Below are positions 1 through 7,096 of a DNA stretch of 58,556 nucleotides, piece after piece. The notes beneath the pieces are model-generated. The model was not told the origin of the DNA and did no database searches. It was given only the letters and a program-made list of their open reading frames with translations. Positions within the stretch are counted from its first letter, which is position 1. Each line of letters starts with the position of its first letter. The stretch is from an uncultured Flavihumibacter sp. (GTDB lineage Bacteria; Bacteroidota; Bacteroidia; Chitinophagales; Chitinophagaceae). The translations under genes and the position numbers were made by a program. The stretch is taken from positions 1-58,556 of the forward strand of contig CAMLRX010000007.1 in NCBI GenBank assembly GCA_946482545.1. Direction: 5' to 3'.

Positions 1-2
1 TG

Positions 3-380
3 CATACCGGTTTGAAAGGCTACCTGCTCACCGCTGCACGCAACGCATCTTTCAACATACTGCGCAAAAAGATCGGCCTGGCGGAGGAACTCACGGAGAT
101 GACCACCGCAAAAGAGCATTCTTCGATGGGCATTCCGGAATCGCGCCTGCTGGTGAAAGATATGGAGGAAACCCTACGGCTCGCCATGGAAAAACTACCA
201 GTACGGCAACGTGAAATATTCCGGCTGAACCGGCTGCAGGACTACTCCGTCCCCGAAATAGCAATCATGCTGGGCATTACAGAAGGCACTGTTCAGGTGC
301 AATTGCACAAGGCCGTAAAAAAAATGAAGTCGCTTTTTTATACCTCCCGTTATCCTTCCCGAAAAAACCTTTTCGTATGA
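3..380 (+). CDS. ECF-type RNA polymerase sigma factor, C-terminal part (5' end outside window)
   Basis: The reading frame is open from the first base, with in-frame codons upstream of the TTG at 12, so the true start lies outside the window. The visible 125 codons cover the end of the region-2/3 linker and a full sigma region 4. This includes the 'LPVRQREIFRLNRLQDYSVPE' type helix and the helix-turn-helix 'IAIMLGITEGTVQVQLHKA' that reads the -35 element. The stop codon overlaps the start of the FecR gene in an ATGA junction, typical of translationally coupled sigma/anti-sigma pairs. By family knowledge the protein is released by FecR when the downstream TonB-dependent transducer binds its substrate, and then transcribes this same cluster. 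The substrate is not known; the phosphatase downstream suggests a phosphoester. Confidence 0.9.
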   Translation, partial: HTGLKGYLLTAARNASFNILRKKIGLAEELTEMTTAKEHSSMGIPESRLLVKDMEETLRLAMEKLPVRQREIFRLNRLQDYSVPEIAIMLGITEGTVQVQLHKAVKKMKSLFYTSRYPSRKNLFV

Positions 381-1384
381 AAAATATGCCGTCCCGGTTC
401 AACTGGGACATTCTTTACAGGCGTCTCTCCGGAGAACGCTCTGCCGGGCTGCAACGCGCATGGGAAGCCTGCGTAAGGCAATCTCCGGAATACGAACAAC
501 TCTTCCAGGAACTGTACCCGCACTTTCAACAGGCCGATCACTCTGAAACGGTAGATGTATATGGCGCATTGAACAGATTGCGCAATATACACCAGCCTGC
601 CGCAGTCATTCCCTCAAAAGAAAAAGGGCCTATTTTCGGCAGGTGGCCGCGCCTATGGCTCGCTGCCGCCCTGGTGGTTTTATTGTGGGGAACCGTTTGG
701 CTCACCACGCAGGTACGTGTAAAAAACAACCAGCCGGTAGCCTGGAAAGAAACGGTGGCCGCACCAGGAAAAACAATGAGCATCCGCTTCAACGATGGTA
801 CAAAAGTACGGTTGGCTCCGGGCAGCCGACTTCGTTACCCCGAAACATTTGAGCGGAAAAACAGGAAAGTATTGCTGCAGGGAAAAGCTTTTTTTTCCGT
901 GGCCTCAGATAGCAGCAGGCCCTTCTTCGTACACTCGGGACCAGTGGTCACCAAAGTAACGGGAACCTCTTTTGAAGTGGACAGCGACACGGTTTCCGGA
1001 AAACACCGGGTTTCCCTGCTCGAAGGCGCCGTGGAGATGATGCAGCACAACGAACCGCTCACCCGCCTGCGCCCCGGACAAAGTTTCCAGATGGATACCA
1101 TTGCCAGAGAGTGGAAAGTATACGCGCTGGCAGAAGGAGAAGCGGCGGCGCTGCGGAACGGCGGACTGGTTTTCAGAAACGAAACGCTGGCGCGCATTGC
1201 AGGTATACTGGAGAAGCAATTCGGAGAAAAGATCAGTATCTCCCATAAAAATATCGCACAAACCCGCTTCACGGCCGTGTTCGGTTATGCGGACCTCCAC
1301 CGGATACTCCAGGTACTGGAAGCCGGGGGTAAAATCCGGGTGGTCCGGAAAAACAAACAAATCGTCTTCTCACCCAAAAAATAA
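377..1384 (+). CDS. FecR-family anti-sigma factor
   Basis: A 335-residue inner-membrane anti-sigma factor that would hold the preceding ECF sigma factor at the membrane and receive a signal from the TonB-dependent transducer. Residues 1-90 are the cytoplasmic sigma-binding part. One transmembrane helix lies at about 93-111 ('LWLAAALVVLLWGTVWLT'). A periplasmic FecR beta domain follows at about 126-225 ('TVAAPGKTMSIRFNDGTKV'), and residues 262-330 resemble the DUF4974 STN-like domain that Bacteroidota FecR proteins carry. The start is fixed by the 4-base overlap with the sigma gene stop, and the stop codon directly abuts the next ATG. Complete and normal for the family. Confidence 0.93.
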   Translation: MKNMPSRFNWDILYRRLSGERSAGLQRAWEACVRQSPEYEQLFQELYPHFQQADHSETVDVYGALNRLRNIHQPAAVIPSKEKGPIFGRWPRLWLAAALVVLLWGTVWLTTQVRVKNNQPVAWKETVAAPGKTMSIRFNDGTKVRLAPGSRLRYPETFERKNRKVLLQGKAFFSVASDSSRPFFVHSGPVVTKVTGTSFEVDSDTVSGKHRVSLLEGAVEMMQHNEPLTRLRPGQSFQMDTIAREWKVYALAEGEAAALRNGGLVFRNETLARIAGILEKQFGEKISISHKNIAQTRFTAVFGYADLHRILQVLEAGGKIRVVRKNKQIVFSPKK

Positions 1385-4300
1385 ATGATTGGTATGAAAT
1401 CTTGTTTTACCCCCATGCTCGCCCTGTTATTGTGGGCGGGTCATCCTTCTCACGCGCAGTCGGGGCAGAAAGTCTCGCTGTCGCTCAGGAAAGTTTCGGT
1501 ACCCGAAGCACTGGCGGAACTACAGTCCAAAACAGGACTGGTATTCGCCTACCACAACGATGATGTGAAAAACCTGGCCCCTGTAACCCTCGAGGCAAAG
1601 GACGAGAACCTTGACAACGTGCTTCTTAAAGTATTAAACGGAACCAAACTGGTGCCTTCCCGCTCCGGCAATCAGGTGATTTTACGCAAGAGCGAACCCG
1701 TTAAAACACCGGCTCAAAAAACGGGCGCATTAAAAGGAATCGTTTCAGATGCCGTTACCAAAGATGTACTTCCCTTTGCAACGGTAGCGCTCGTAAACTC
1801 CGGCTGGACAGTACTCACCGATAAAGATGGCCAATACCTGCTGCACCAACTGCCCGCCGGTGAGCACGAAGTGGAAATTTCCTACCTCGGCTACATTACC
1901 ACCAGGAAAAAAGTCACCGTTACCGAAGGTACCACCACCGAAATTTCCTTTCAGCTTGCCTCAAAAACAGGCACACTCGGCGGTGTTACCATCACGGGTA
2001 TCCGTAAAGGAGAAGTAACGGCACTCAACGCCATGCGGAATGCGGAAAACATCAAGTATGTGCTCTCCAAGGAGCAGATGGAAAAATTCCCCGACAACAC
2101 GGTGTCAGAATCACTTCAGCGCGTTCCCGGCGTAGCCGTGGGATACAGCTATGGCGTGGCCCGGGACGTAATCATCCGCGGCCTTGACCCTACCCGTAAC
2201 TCCGTTCAGATCAACGGCAATAAGGCGCCGGCCACGGAAACACAGTCGCGTACCACCGATCTTAACGGGATTTTGTCCAATACAGTGGAATCCATCGAGA
2301 TCATCAAAACACTTACACCTGACCGTGATGCTGATGCCACGGGCGGTATCGTGAACATCATCTCCAAAAGCGCCCAGGACCCCAAGGCCATACTCTCCGG
2401 TAAAGCGCTTATCGGTTATAACAACCTTACCGGTAAAGCGAATTACGATGTATCCGCTGTTTACGGGCAAAAGAAAAAGCGTTTCGGCTACCTGTTGGGC
2501 GCCAGCTATTTTAAATCGTTCCGTGGCCAGGACAGGATCGATGTGTCATATGAAGATTTCGAGATCAACGGAACCGAAAAACGCAAGGCGGAAAATATTA
2601 CTTACGAAGCCTTCAATATTGAAAGGGATAACCTGGGCCTTACCCTCGATCTGAATTATGATCTCGGTAAGAACAGCAAAGTTTACCTCAGAAGTACGTA
2701 CAATAAATACTACGAATTCCAGTATTCAGGCAGCATCGGGAACAGTCTTGGTGGTTATACTTCCGAAAACCATGTGAACAACATCACCATTTACCGTGAG
2801 GGCCGCTGGCGCGATTACCACCGTGATATTTTCAACATCAGCACGGGGGGAAAATCACTGGCGGGAACCGTGGAAATTGACTACAACATCAACCTGAATA
2901 AAGGCCTCTACGACCAGCCCAAGTACTGGAACTCCTCCTTCACCTTAGGTAAGCAGGAAGCGGATATTGATTTCAGTGACCCCGCGCGTCCCAAAATCAA
3001 CTTCACCACACCAGCAGCCAACAACCTCGCCAATTATACCACGAGAAGTTATACCAACAGGCACGAACAGGTGAACGACAAAGACGCACAAGGAACCTTC
3101 AACGCTAAAAAAACCTTCCAACTGGGCAACAAGCAGTCGGCGTTCATCAAAGCAGGTGGCCGCTACCGTTACAAAACGAACGACCGCTTCAGGAACTACT
3201 ACAACCACGTGCTGAAATCCGGAGAAGAAACGTTTAAACTGTCCGACTACACTTCTTCCTACCGCCGCGATGATTTCTTCGATGGCGTGGTGAACTTCTA
3301 CGGTTTCCCTGAAACCAAGACCATGGAAGAGAACTTCCAGAACAACCGCGACAAATACGTGGACAACATCACCTATACCCGTCAGAACACCGACCCTGAT
3401 TCCTATTCAGGTAAAGAGGACCTGGCCGCAACTTACCTGATGGGTGGCCTGAACCTGAAAAAATTTGATGTGGTAGGCGGCGTGCGCTACGAAAGAACCT
3501 CCTTCGATTACAAAGGCAATCAGGTATTGCTGGATGAAACCGGTAACTACGTTTCCACCACGAAAATCGACCACAGAGGAGATTTCGACGGGTTCTATCC
3601 CTCGCTGAACATCAAATACAAAATGACCGCCAAAACCAATTTCCGCGCAGCGGTTACACGTTCCCTCTCCAGGCCCAACTACTACGACCTCGTTCCCTGG
3701 ATGGAAATTGAAAAAAGAAGAAAACGCATCAACCAGGGTAACCCCAACCTGAAAGAAGAAAATGCTACCAACTATGATCTTTTGTTTGAACATTATTTCC
3801 AGTCTATCGGACTTGTTTCCGGAGGTGTATTCTTCAAAGATGTGCGCAATGTACTTTTTGATTACTCCTTCGAACAACAGGGCGGAGAATTCGACAAATA
3901 CCGTATCAACACCGTAACCAATGGTGCGAAAGGCACGGTGAAAGGGGTGGAAATAGCCTGGCAGCAGCAGTTCACTTTCCTACCGGGCTTCTGGAACGGC
4001 TTCGGTGTGTACGCCAACTACAGCTATACCGATTCCAAACTTACCATTCCCTTCATGACCACCACCCGCGACATTGCATTGCCTGAAATGAGGCCGCATG
4101 TGGGCAACCTGTCGCTTACTTATGAGAAGTATGGTTTCTCCGGAAGAATATCTTCTTACTTCTTCGCTACCTATCTCCGCGAAGTAGGGGATGAAGAAAG
4201 ATTCGATACCTACGAAAAAGGAAGGATGCAACTCGATTTCTCCGCATCTCAACAAATCACCAAACGCCTGAAAGCCGTGGTGAACATCAGCAATATCACC

Positions 4301-4399
4301 CGCGCGCAGCGCTCCGATTATATGGGCGACAAACAATACCCGCTGAATACCTACCTCGATAGCTGGTGGGGAAGCGCAGGTATCAATTTCAGATTCTAA
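1385..4399 (+). CDS. TonB-dependent outer-membrane transducer with STN domain
   Basis: 1004 residues. A signal peptide (about 1-24, ending near 'HPSHAQ') is followed by an STN (secretin/TonB N-terminal) domain at 27-100, which is the signalling domain of FecA-like transducers. Next come a carboxypeptidase-regulatory-like beta sandwich (about 115-195), a plug ('SESLQRVPGVAV', 'VIIRGLDPTRNSVQING') and a 22-strand type barrel ending in the C-terminal 'GSAGINFRF' with terminal Phe. The STN domain and the adjacent sigma/FecR genes indicate both import and signalling. The ligand is not shown by the sequence; the coupled phosphatase 14 bases downstream suggests a phosphorylated compound. A second ATG at 1394 is an equally good start. 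Confidence 0.93.
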   Translation: MIGMKSCFTPMLALLLWAGHPSHAQSGQKVSLSLRKVSVPEALAELQSKTGLVFAYHNDDVKNLAPVTLEAKDENLDNVLLKVLNGTKLVPSRSGNQVILRKSEPVKTPAQKTGALKGIVSDAVTKDVLPFATVALVNSGWTVLTDKDGQYLLHQLPAGEHEVEISYLGYITTRKKVTVTEGTTTEISFQLASKTGTLGGVTITGIRKGEVTALNAMRNAENIKYVLSKEQMEKFPDNTVSESLQRVPGVAVGYSYGVARDVIIRGLDPTRNSVQINGNKAPATETQSRTTDLNGILSNTVESIEIIKTLTPDRDADATGGIVNIISKSAQDPKAILSGKALIGYNNLTGKANYDVSAVYGQKKKRFGYLLGASYFKSFRGQDRIDVSYEDFEINGTEKRKAENITYEAFNIERDNLGLTLDLNYDLGKNSKVYLRSTYNKYYEFQYSGSIGNSLGGYTSENHVNNITIYREGRWRDYHRDIFNISTGGKSLAGTVEIDYNINLNKGLYDQPKYWNSSFTLGKQEADIDFSDPARPKINFTTPAANNLANYTTRSYTNRHEQVNDKDAQGTFNAKKTFQLGNKQSAFIKAGGRYRYKTNDRFRNYYNHVLKSGEETFKLSDYTSSYRRDDFFDGVVNFYGFPETKTMEENFQNNRDKYVDNITYTRQNTDPDSYSGKEDLAATYLMGGLNLKKFDVVGGVRYERTSFDYKGNQVLLDETGNYVSTTKIDHRGDFDGFYPSLNIKYKMTAKTNFRAAVTRSLSRPNYYDLVPWMEIEKRRKRINQGNPNLKEENATNYDLLFEHYFQSIGLVSGGVFFKDVRNVLFDYSFEQQGGEFDKYRINTVTNGAKGTVKGVEIAWQQQFTFLPGFWNGFGVYANYSYTDSKLTIPFMTTTRDIALPEMRPHVGNLSLTYEKYGFSGRISSYFFATYLREVGDEERFDTYEKGRMQLDFSASQQITKRLKAVVNISNITRAQRSDYMGDKQYPLNTYLDSWWGSAGINFRF

Positions 4400-4413
4400 A
4401 ACAATTTTTCAAG

Positions 4414-5796
4414 ATGAGAATATCTATTGCAGCAATCCTTACCATTGGTGTTTTACAAACCGCTCCTGTGTTCGCACAGGAGCCGGTTTCTACTTACCCG
4501 GCCACAAAAATTCCTGACCGCATCCTGTTGTCCATCGGTGAAAAACCCGCCTCCGGCATGGGTGTTTCCTGGCGCATGGACACCACCGTTACTACGGGGT
4601 ATGTTGAACTGGCACTGGCGAAAGCCGAACCGGAACTGATTGACCCCATCACGGTGCCAGCTACCGTAGAAACACTGGATCTGCCGGGTGCAAAAGCACA
4701 TTATTTCTCGGCTACTTTCACCGGGCTGATCCCGGATACTTTGTACATGTACCGCGTAGGCGATGCACAGAACAGAAGTGAATGGATTCAATTCAGAACA
4801 GCCGCCGAAAAATTCCGTCCCTTCTCTTTCCTTTACCTTGGTGATGCACAAAACGACCACAAAGAATGGTGGAGCCGTACCATCCGTGCCGCTTTCAAAC
4901 ACGAAGCATCCGCAGCTTTCATGTTGCATGCAGGCGATCTGATCAACCGCACCAATGTGGACAAGGAATGGGGGGAGTTCTTCTATGCCGGAGGCTGGAT
5001 GCACGCCATGATTCCATGCGTACCCACCGCAGGCAACCACGAGTTCTACCGCGATGAGCAGCGAAACCTCACCCTCACCAAACACTGGCGGCCCACTTTT
5101 AACCTGCCACTGAATGGCCCGCAAGGCCTGGAAGAACTTACATACTTCTTCGATTACCAGCAGGTGAGGGTGATCTCCATCAGTTCACAATCGCTGTTGC
5201 TCAGTAAGGAAGACAGCATCAGCCAGGTGAAATGGCTGGAAAACGTGCTGAAAAATAACCCAAACAAGTGGACGATTTTAACCATGCACCACCCCGTTTT
5301 TTCCTCGGGTAACGGCCGCGACAACAAAAGCCTGCGCGACGCGTTACAGCCCATCTTCGAAAAGTATCCCGTTGACCTCGTACTCACGGGTCACGACCAT
5401 ACTTATGGCCGGGGAACTGCGGAAACCTCTCCGCAACAAAAGCGGCAACCCCTGAGAGGTCCTGTTTACGTTGTTTCTGTAAGCGGCCCCAAAATGTATG
5501 TGTCTTCGCTTGAACCCTGGCTGCAGCGCGTGGCAGCCAATACCCAGTTGTACCAGCGCGTAAAAGTAGAAGCCGATAAAATAAGGCTGGAAGCCTATAC
5601 CGTTACCGGTGAATTGTATGATGCATTCGATATCGTCCGCAACAAAAATGGCGACAAAGAACTGGTAGACTGGGCACCGGGTTTAATGAAAGAAAGGCTC
5701 AACCTTCCCGCCTCTTACCGTGAGCGGTACAAAGCAGAAGAGAAAGCTGAATATGAAAAGAAAAAAACGGAGTACCTGAAACGGAAAAAACAGTAA
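4414..5796 (+). CDS. Secreted purple-acid-phosphatase-like metallophosphoesterase
   Basis: A 460-residue exported phosphoesterase. I start it at 4414, where a clean signal peptide begins ('MRISIAAILTIGVLQTAPVFAQ'). An upstream in-frame ATG at 4366 lies inside the receptor gene and would bury the signal peptide. Residues 30-130 look like the Fn3-like N-terminal domain of purple acid phosphatases. The calcineurin-type dimetal centre is complete: D144 (YLGDAQ), D175 (HAGD), N208-H209 (GNHE), H292/H293 (MHHPVF), H327 and H329 (TGHDHTYGR). The C-terminus is Lys/Glu-rich. It is the last gene of the sigma/FecR/receptor unit and should release phosphate or the organic moiety of a phosphoester outside the inner membrane. 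Confidence 0.92.
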   Translation: MRISIAAILTIGVLQTAPVFAQEPVSTYPATKIPDRILLSIGEKPASGMGVSWRMDTTVTTGYVELALAKAEPELIDPITVPATVETLDLPGAKAHYFSATFTGLIPDTLYMYRVGDAQNRSEWIQFRTAAEKFRPFSFLYLGDAQNDHKEWWSRTIRAAFKHEASAAFMLHAGDLINRTNVDKEWGEFFYAGGWMHAMIPCVPTAGNHEFYRDEQRNLTLTKHWRPTFNLPLNGPQGLEELTYFFDYQQVRVISISSQSLLLSKEDSISQVKWLENVLKNNPNKWTILTMHHPVFSSGNGRDNKSLRDALQPIFEKYPVDLVLTGHDHTYGRGTAETSPQQKRQPLRGPVYVVSVSGPKMYVSSLEPWLQRVAANTQLYQRVKVEADKIRLEAYTVTGELYDAFDIVRNKNGDKELVDWAPGLMKERLNLPASYRERYKAEEKAEYEKKKTEYLKRKKQ

Positions 5797-5817
5797 ACCT
5801 TATCCGCATAAACACGG

Positions 5818-5848
5818 CCCGGTCAGTATCAAGCTGACCGGGTTTTTT
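5818..5848 (+). terminator. Rho-independent terminator of the sigma/FecR/receptor/phosphatase unit
   Basis: A perfect 9-bp stem (cccggtcag at 5818-5826, ctgaccggg at 5834-5842) with a 7-base loop is followed directly by six T residues, 21 bases after the phosphatase stop codon. Confidence 0.9.
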
Positions 5849-5914
5849 ATGGCAATTCCGAATTACTTAACGCCTGAGGAAAGCATGTTTCCTTCACCCC
5901 AAACCTCAACCACT

Positions 5915-5942
5915 CTTTGCGTCTTTGCTCCTTAGCGTTGCG
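5915..5942 (+). repeat. Single arm of the GCAAAGACGCAAAGG dispersed repeat
   Basis: The 28 bases contain 'ctttgcgtctttgctcc', matching the right arms of the two inverted-repeat elements at 24867-25067 and 26680-26933. No partner arm is seen within about 300 bases, so this is a solitary or decayed copy. Confidence 0.6.
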
Positions 5943-6096
5943 CAGCACAAAGCAACTGCGTGAAAAACCTCCTTTAATTTCCCGGATTCGTAAACAGAAT
6001 TTCCCGATGTAGGAAATACAAACGGACAGCTTCATCCTAAGTTTGCGCCGGTATATTTCTGTTCTCTCAAATTAAGTGAAGAAAGCGTAGAAATCA

Positions 6097-6163
6097 GGAC
6101 CGGAACATCTCAAGCGAGTAAATGTATTGTTCCGATCCCAACGGCCCCGTTTCCACGGGGCCG
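6097..6163 (+). ncRNA. Candidate structured RNA: two consecutive hairpins ahead of a terminator
   Basis: Hairpin 1 pairs ggaccggaaca (6097-6107) with tgttccgatcc (6128-6138), 10 of 11 positions, across a 20-base loop. Hairpin 2 pairs cggccccgt (6142-6150) with acggggccg (6155-6163) perfectly across a 4-base loop. Both precede the strong stem at 6191-6222 with a T-rich tail. The + strand could carry a ~170-base transcript starting after TAAGTTTG at 6038. Equally, the stems could belong to the 3' end of the RRM mRNA on the - strand. No known RNA family was recognised. Confidence 0.3.
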
Positions 6164-6181
6164 GATTATTTGTGACAATAC

Positions 6182-6230
6182 AAAAAACAACACGGCAGCA
6201 TGTATCACTACATACTGCCGTGCTTTTGTT
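6182..6230 (-). terminator. Bidirectional terminator downstream of the RRM gene
   Basis: Stem cacggcagcatgta (6191-6204) pairs with tacatactgccgtg (6209-6222) with one G-U and a 4-base loop. It has A-rich sequence on the left and 'ttttgtttt' on the right, so a U tract follows the stem on both strands. It lies 22 bases past the RRM stop codon. Confidence 0.8.
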
Positions 6231-6243
6231 TTATAGGAATAAA

Positions 6244-6615
6244 TTAATACCTGTTCCTGTTGCGGTCGTCGCCACCGCCACGGTAACCACCACCGCCGCC
6301 ACCTGGGCGGTTGTTGCCAAACCTGGGACCACCGGGCCCACCACCACCGGGACGAGGTCCGCGGGGAGCGCTGCCCCTGTCTTCCGCCTGCTTCACAACA
6401 AGTGGTTTTTTACCGAGTGAAATATCGTTGAGTCCGTCAATTGCTTCACGGGCTTCTTCTTCATTGGGCATATCTACGAATCCGAAACCGCGGCTCTTCC
6501 CGGTTTCCTTGTCCATGCTCACTTTCGCCGAATTGACTTTACCGAATTTCTCGAATATTTCCATCAGTTCGTCGTCGTACAGATCATAAGGCAGGCCGGC
6601 TACAAAAAGATTCAT
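6244..6615 (-). CDS. RRM-domain RNA-binding protein with glycine/arginine-rich tail
   Basis: A 123-residue RNA chaperone-like protein. Residues 1-78 form one RNA recognition motif with RNP2 'LFVAGL' at 3-8 and RNP1 'SRGFGFVD' at 41-48, both with the aromatic residues that stack on RNA. Residues 82-123 are a low-complexity Gly/Arg/Pro/Asn tail (GGGGPGGPRFGNNRPGG), comparable to the RGG tails of bacterial and cyanobacterial Rbp proteins. Such small RRM proteins are common in Bacteroidota and have been linked to broad post-transcriptional control. The start ATG is the only one that includes RNP2. It stands alone between terminators. Confidence 0.93.
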   Translation of the reverse strand: MNLFVAGLPYDLYDDELMEIFEKFGKVNSAKVSMDKETGKSRGFGFVDMPNEEEAREAIDGLNDISLGKKPLVVKQAEDRGSAPRGPRPGGGGPGGPRFGNNRPGGGGGGYRGGGDDRNRNRY

Positions 6616-6630
6616 CTTGTTGGTTTTTTA

Positions 6631-6638
6631 CAAAAGTA
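6631..6638 (-). promoter_or_regulatory. Possible -7 promoter element of the RRM gene
   Basis: Read on the - strand this is TACTTTTG, an exact match to the Bacteroidota TAnnTTTG consensus, 15 bases before the RRM start codon. The expected TTG at -33 is not clear, so this is tentative. Confidence 0.35.
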
Positions 6639-6780
6639 AGGAACTTATGGCTACTTAAAAGCAGGAAGATTCGGGGATAAGTAGTTCACCTTAAACCGGG
6701 GTTAACGGCTGGTTAAGCGGGCCGGTTTACTGGCGGGCCGGATTTTTTATCCTCATCTTTGAATTCTAAAGCTATTATCC

Positions 6781-6912
6781 ATGAACACACAGCAACAACC
6801 GCCGTTTTTACCCCAGCCTCCTAAAGCCATCGCCGTACCCGTTCAGCAGGACCGCAAAGGAGATTCCATCCTGAATGCCGTACTGGATTTGCTCCGGATG
6901 CTATCGAAATAG
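6781..6912 (+). CDS. Small 43-residue protein of unknown function
   Basis: An ATG-started frame encoding 43 residues. It has a Gln/Pro-rich N-terminus ('MNTQQQPPFLPQPPKAI') and an amphipathic C-terminal helix ('SILNAVLDLLRMLSK'). There is no signal peptide or membrane segment. Support for it being real is indirect: normal GC-rich third positions, a near-consensus -7 box (CATCTTTG at 6754-6761), and a perfect GC-rich hairpin 13 bases after the stop. It matches no family I recognise and could be a chance frame. Confidence 0.45.
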   Translation: MNTQQQPPFLPQPPKAIAVPVQQDRKGDSILNAVLDLLRMLSK

Positions 6913-6925
6913 TACGAATAAAACA

Positions 6926-6946
6926 GGCCCGGAATGAATCCGGGCC
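6926..6946 (+). terminator. GC-rich hairpin after the small gene
   Basis: ggcccgga (6926-6933) and tccgggcc (6939-6946) form a perfect 8-bp stem with a 5-base loop. The following gttcctg is not a proper U tract, so termination would be weak or need Rho. Confidence 0.45.
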
Positions 6947-7070
6947 GTTCCTGAACCGCCCACTTGGGGCACCGTAAGTGTAAGTTTAATGCAGGAACGG
7001 AAATTACAAACTGTTTGACACCGCATCCTCCGTTAAAAAACTGAATTTGTATCCGTTGTTTAACGGAGGA
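6945..7070. repeat. Two further perfect inverted repeats between the small gene and the GH2 gene
   Basis: ccgttcctg (6945-6953) is the exact inverse of caggaacgg (6992-7000). tcctccgttaaa (7026-7037) is the exact inverse of tttaacggagga (7059-7070). The second could fold in the 3' tail of the long - strand operon ending at 7097, or in a + strand transcript. There is no U tract on the - strand side. Confidence 0.5.
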
Positions 7071-7096
7071 AGGCGGCGTTTTTGCTCGGAGAAGTT

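Larger units (their letters stand above)
5849..6190. other. Gene-free stretch with one dispersed-repeat arm and two hairpins
   Basis: No convincing coding sequence on either strand. It holds a small inverted repeat (aggaaa/tttcct near 5879-5893), one copy of a repeat found as inverted pairs elsewhere in the window (5915-5942), a sequence fitting the Bacteroidota -7 box (TAAGTTTG, 6038-6045) without a clear -33 TTG, and two stem-loops at 6097-6138 and 6142-6163. The latter may be part of a small RNA that ends at the 6191-6226 terminator. Confidence 0.6.

Noticed and set aside
4453..5124. 223-codon - strand frame opposite the phosphatase
   Set aside because: Opposite strand carries all metal-binding motifs of a metallophosphoesterase; this is a mirror frame.
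6244..6615. Eukaryotic contamination because of the RRM/RGG-like protein
   Set aside because: Small RRM proteins with glycine tails are normal in Bacteroidota, and the gene has a bacterial -7 box and terminator.
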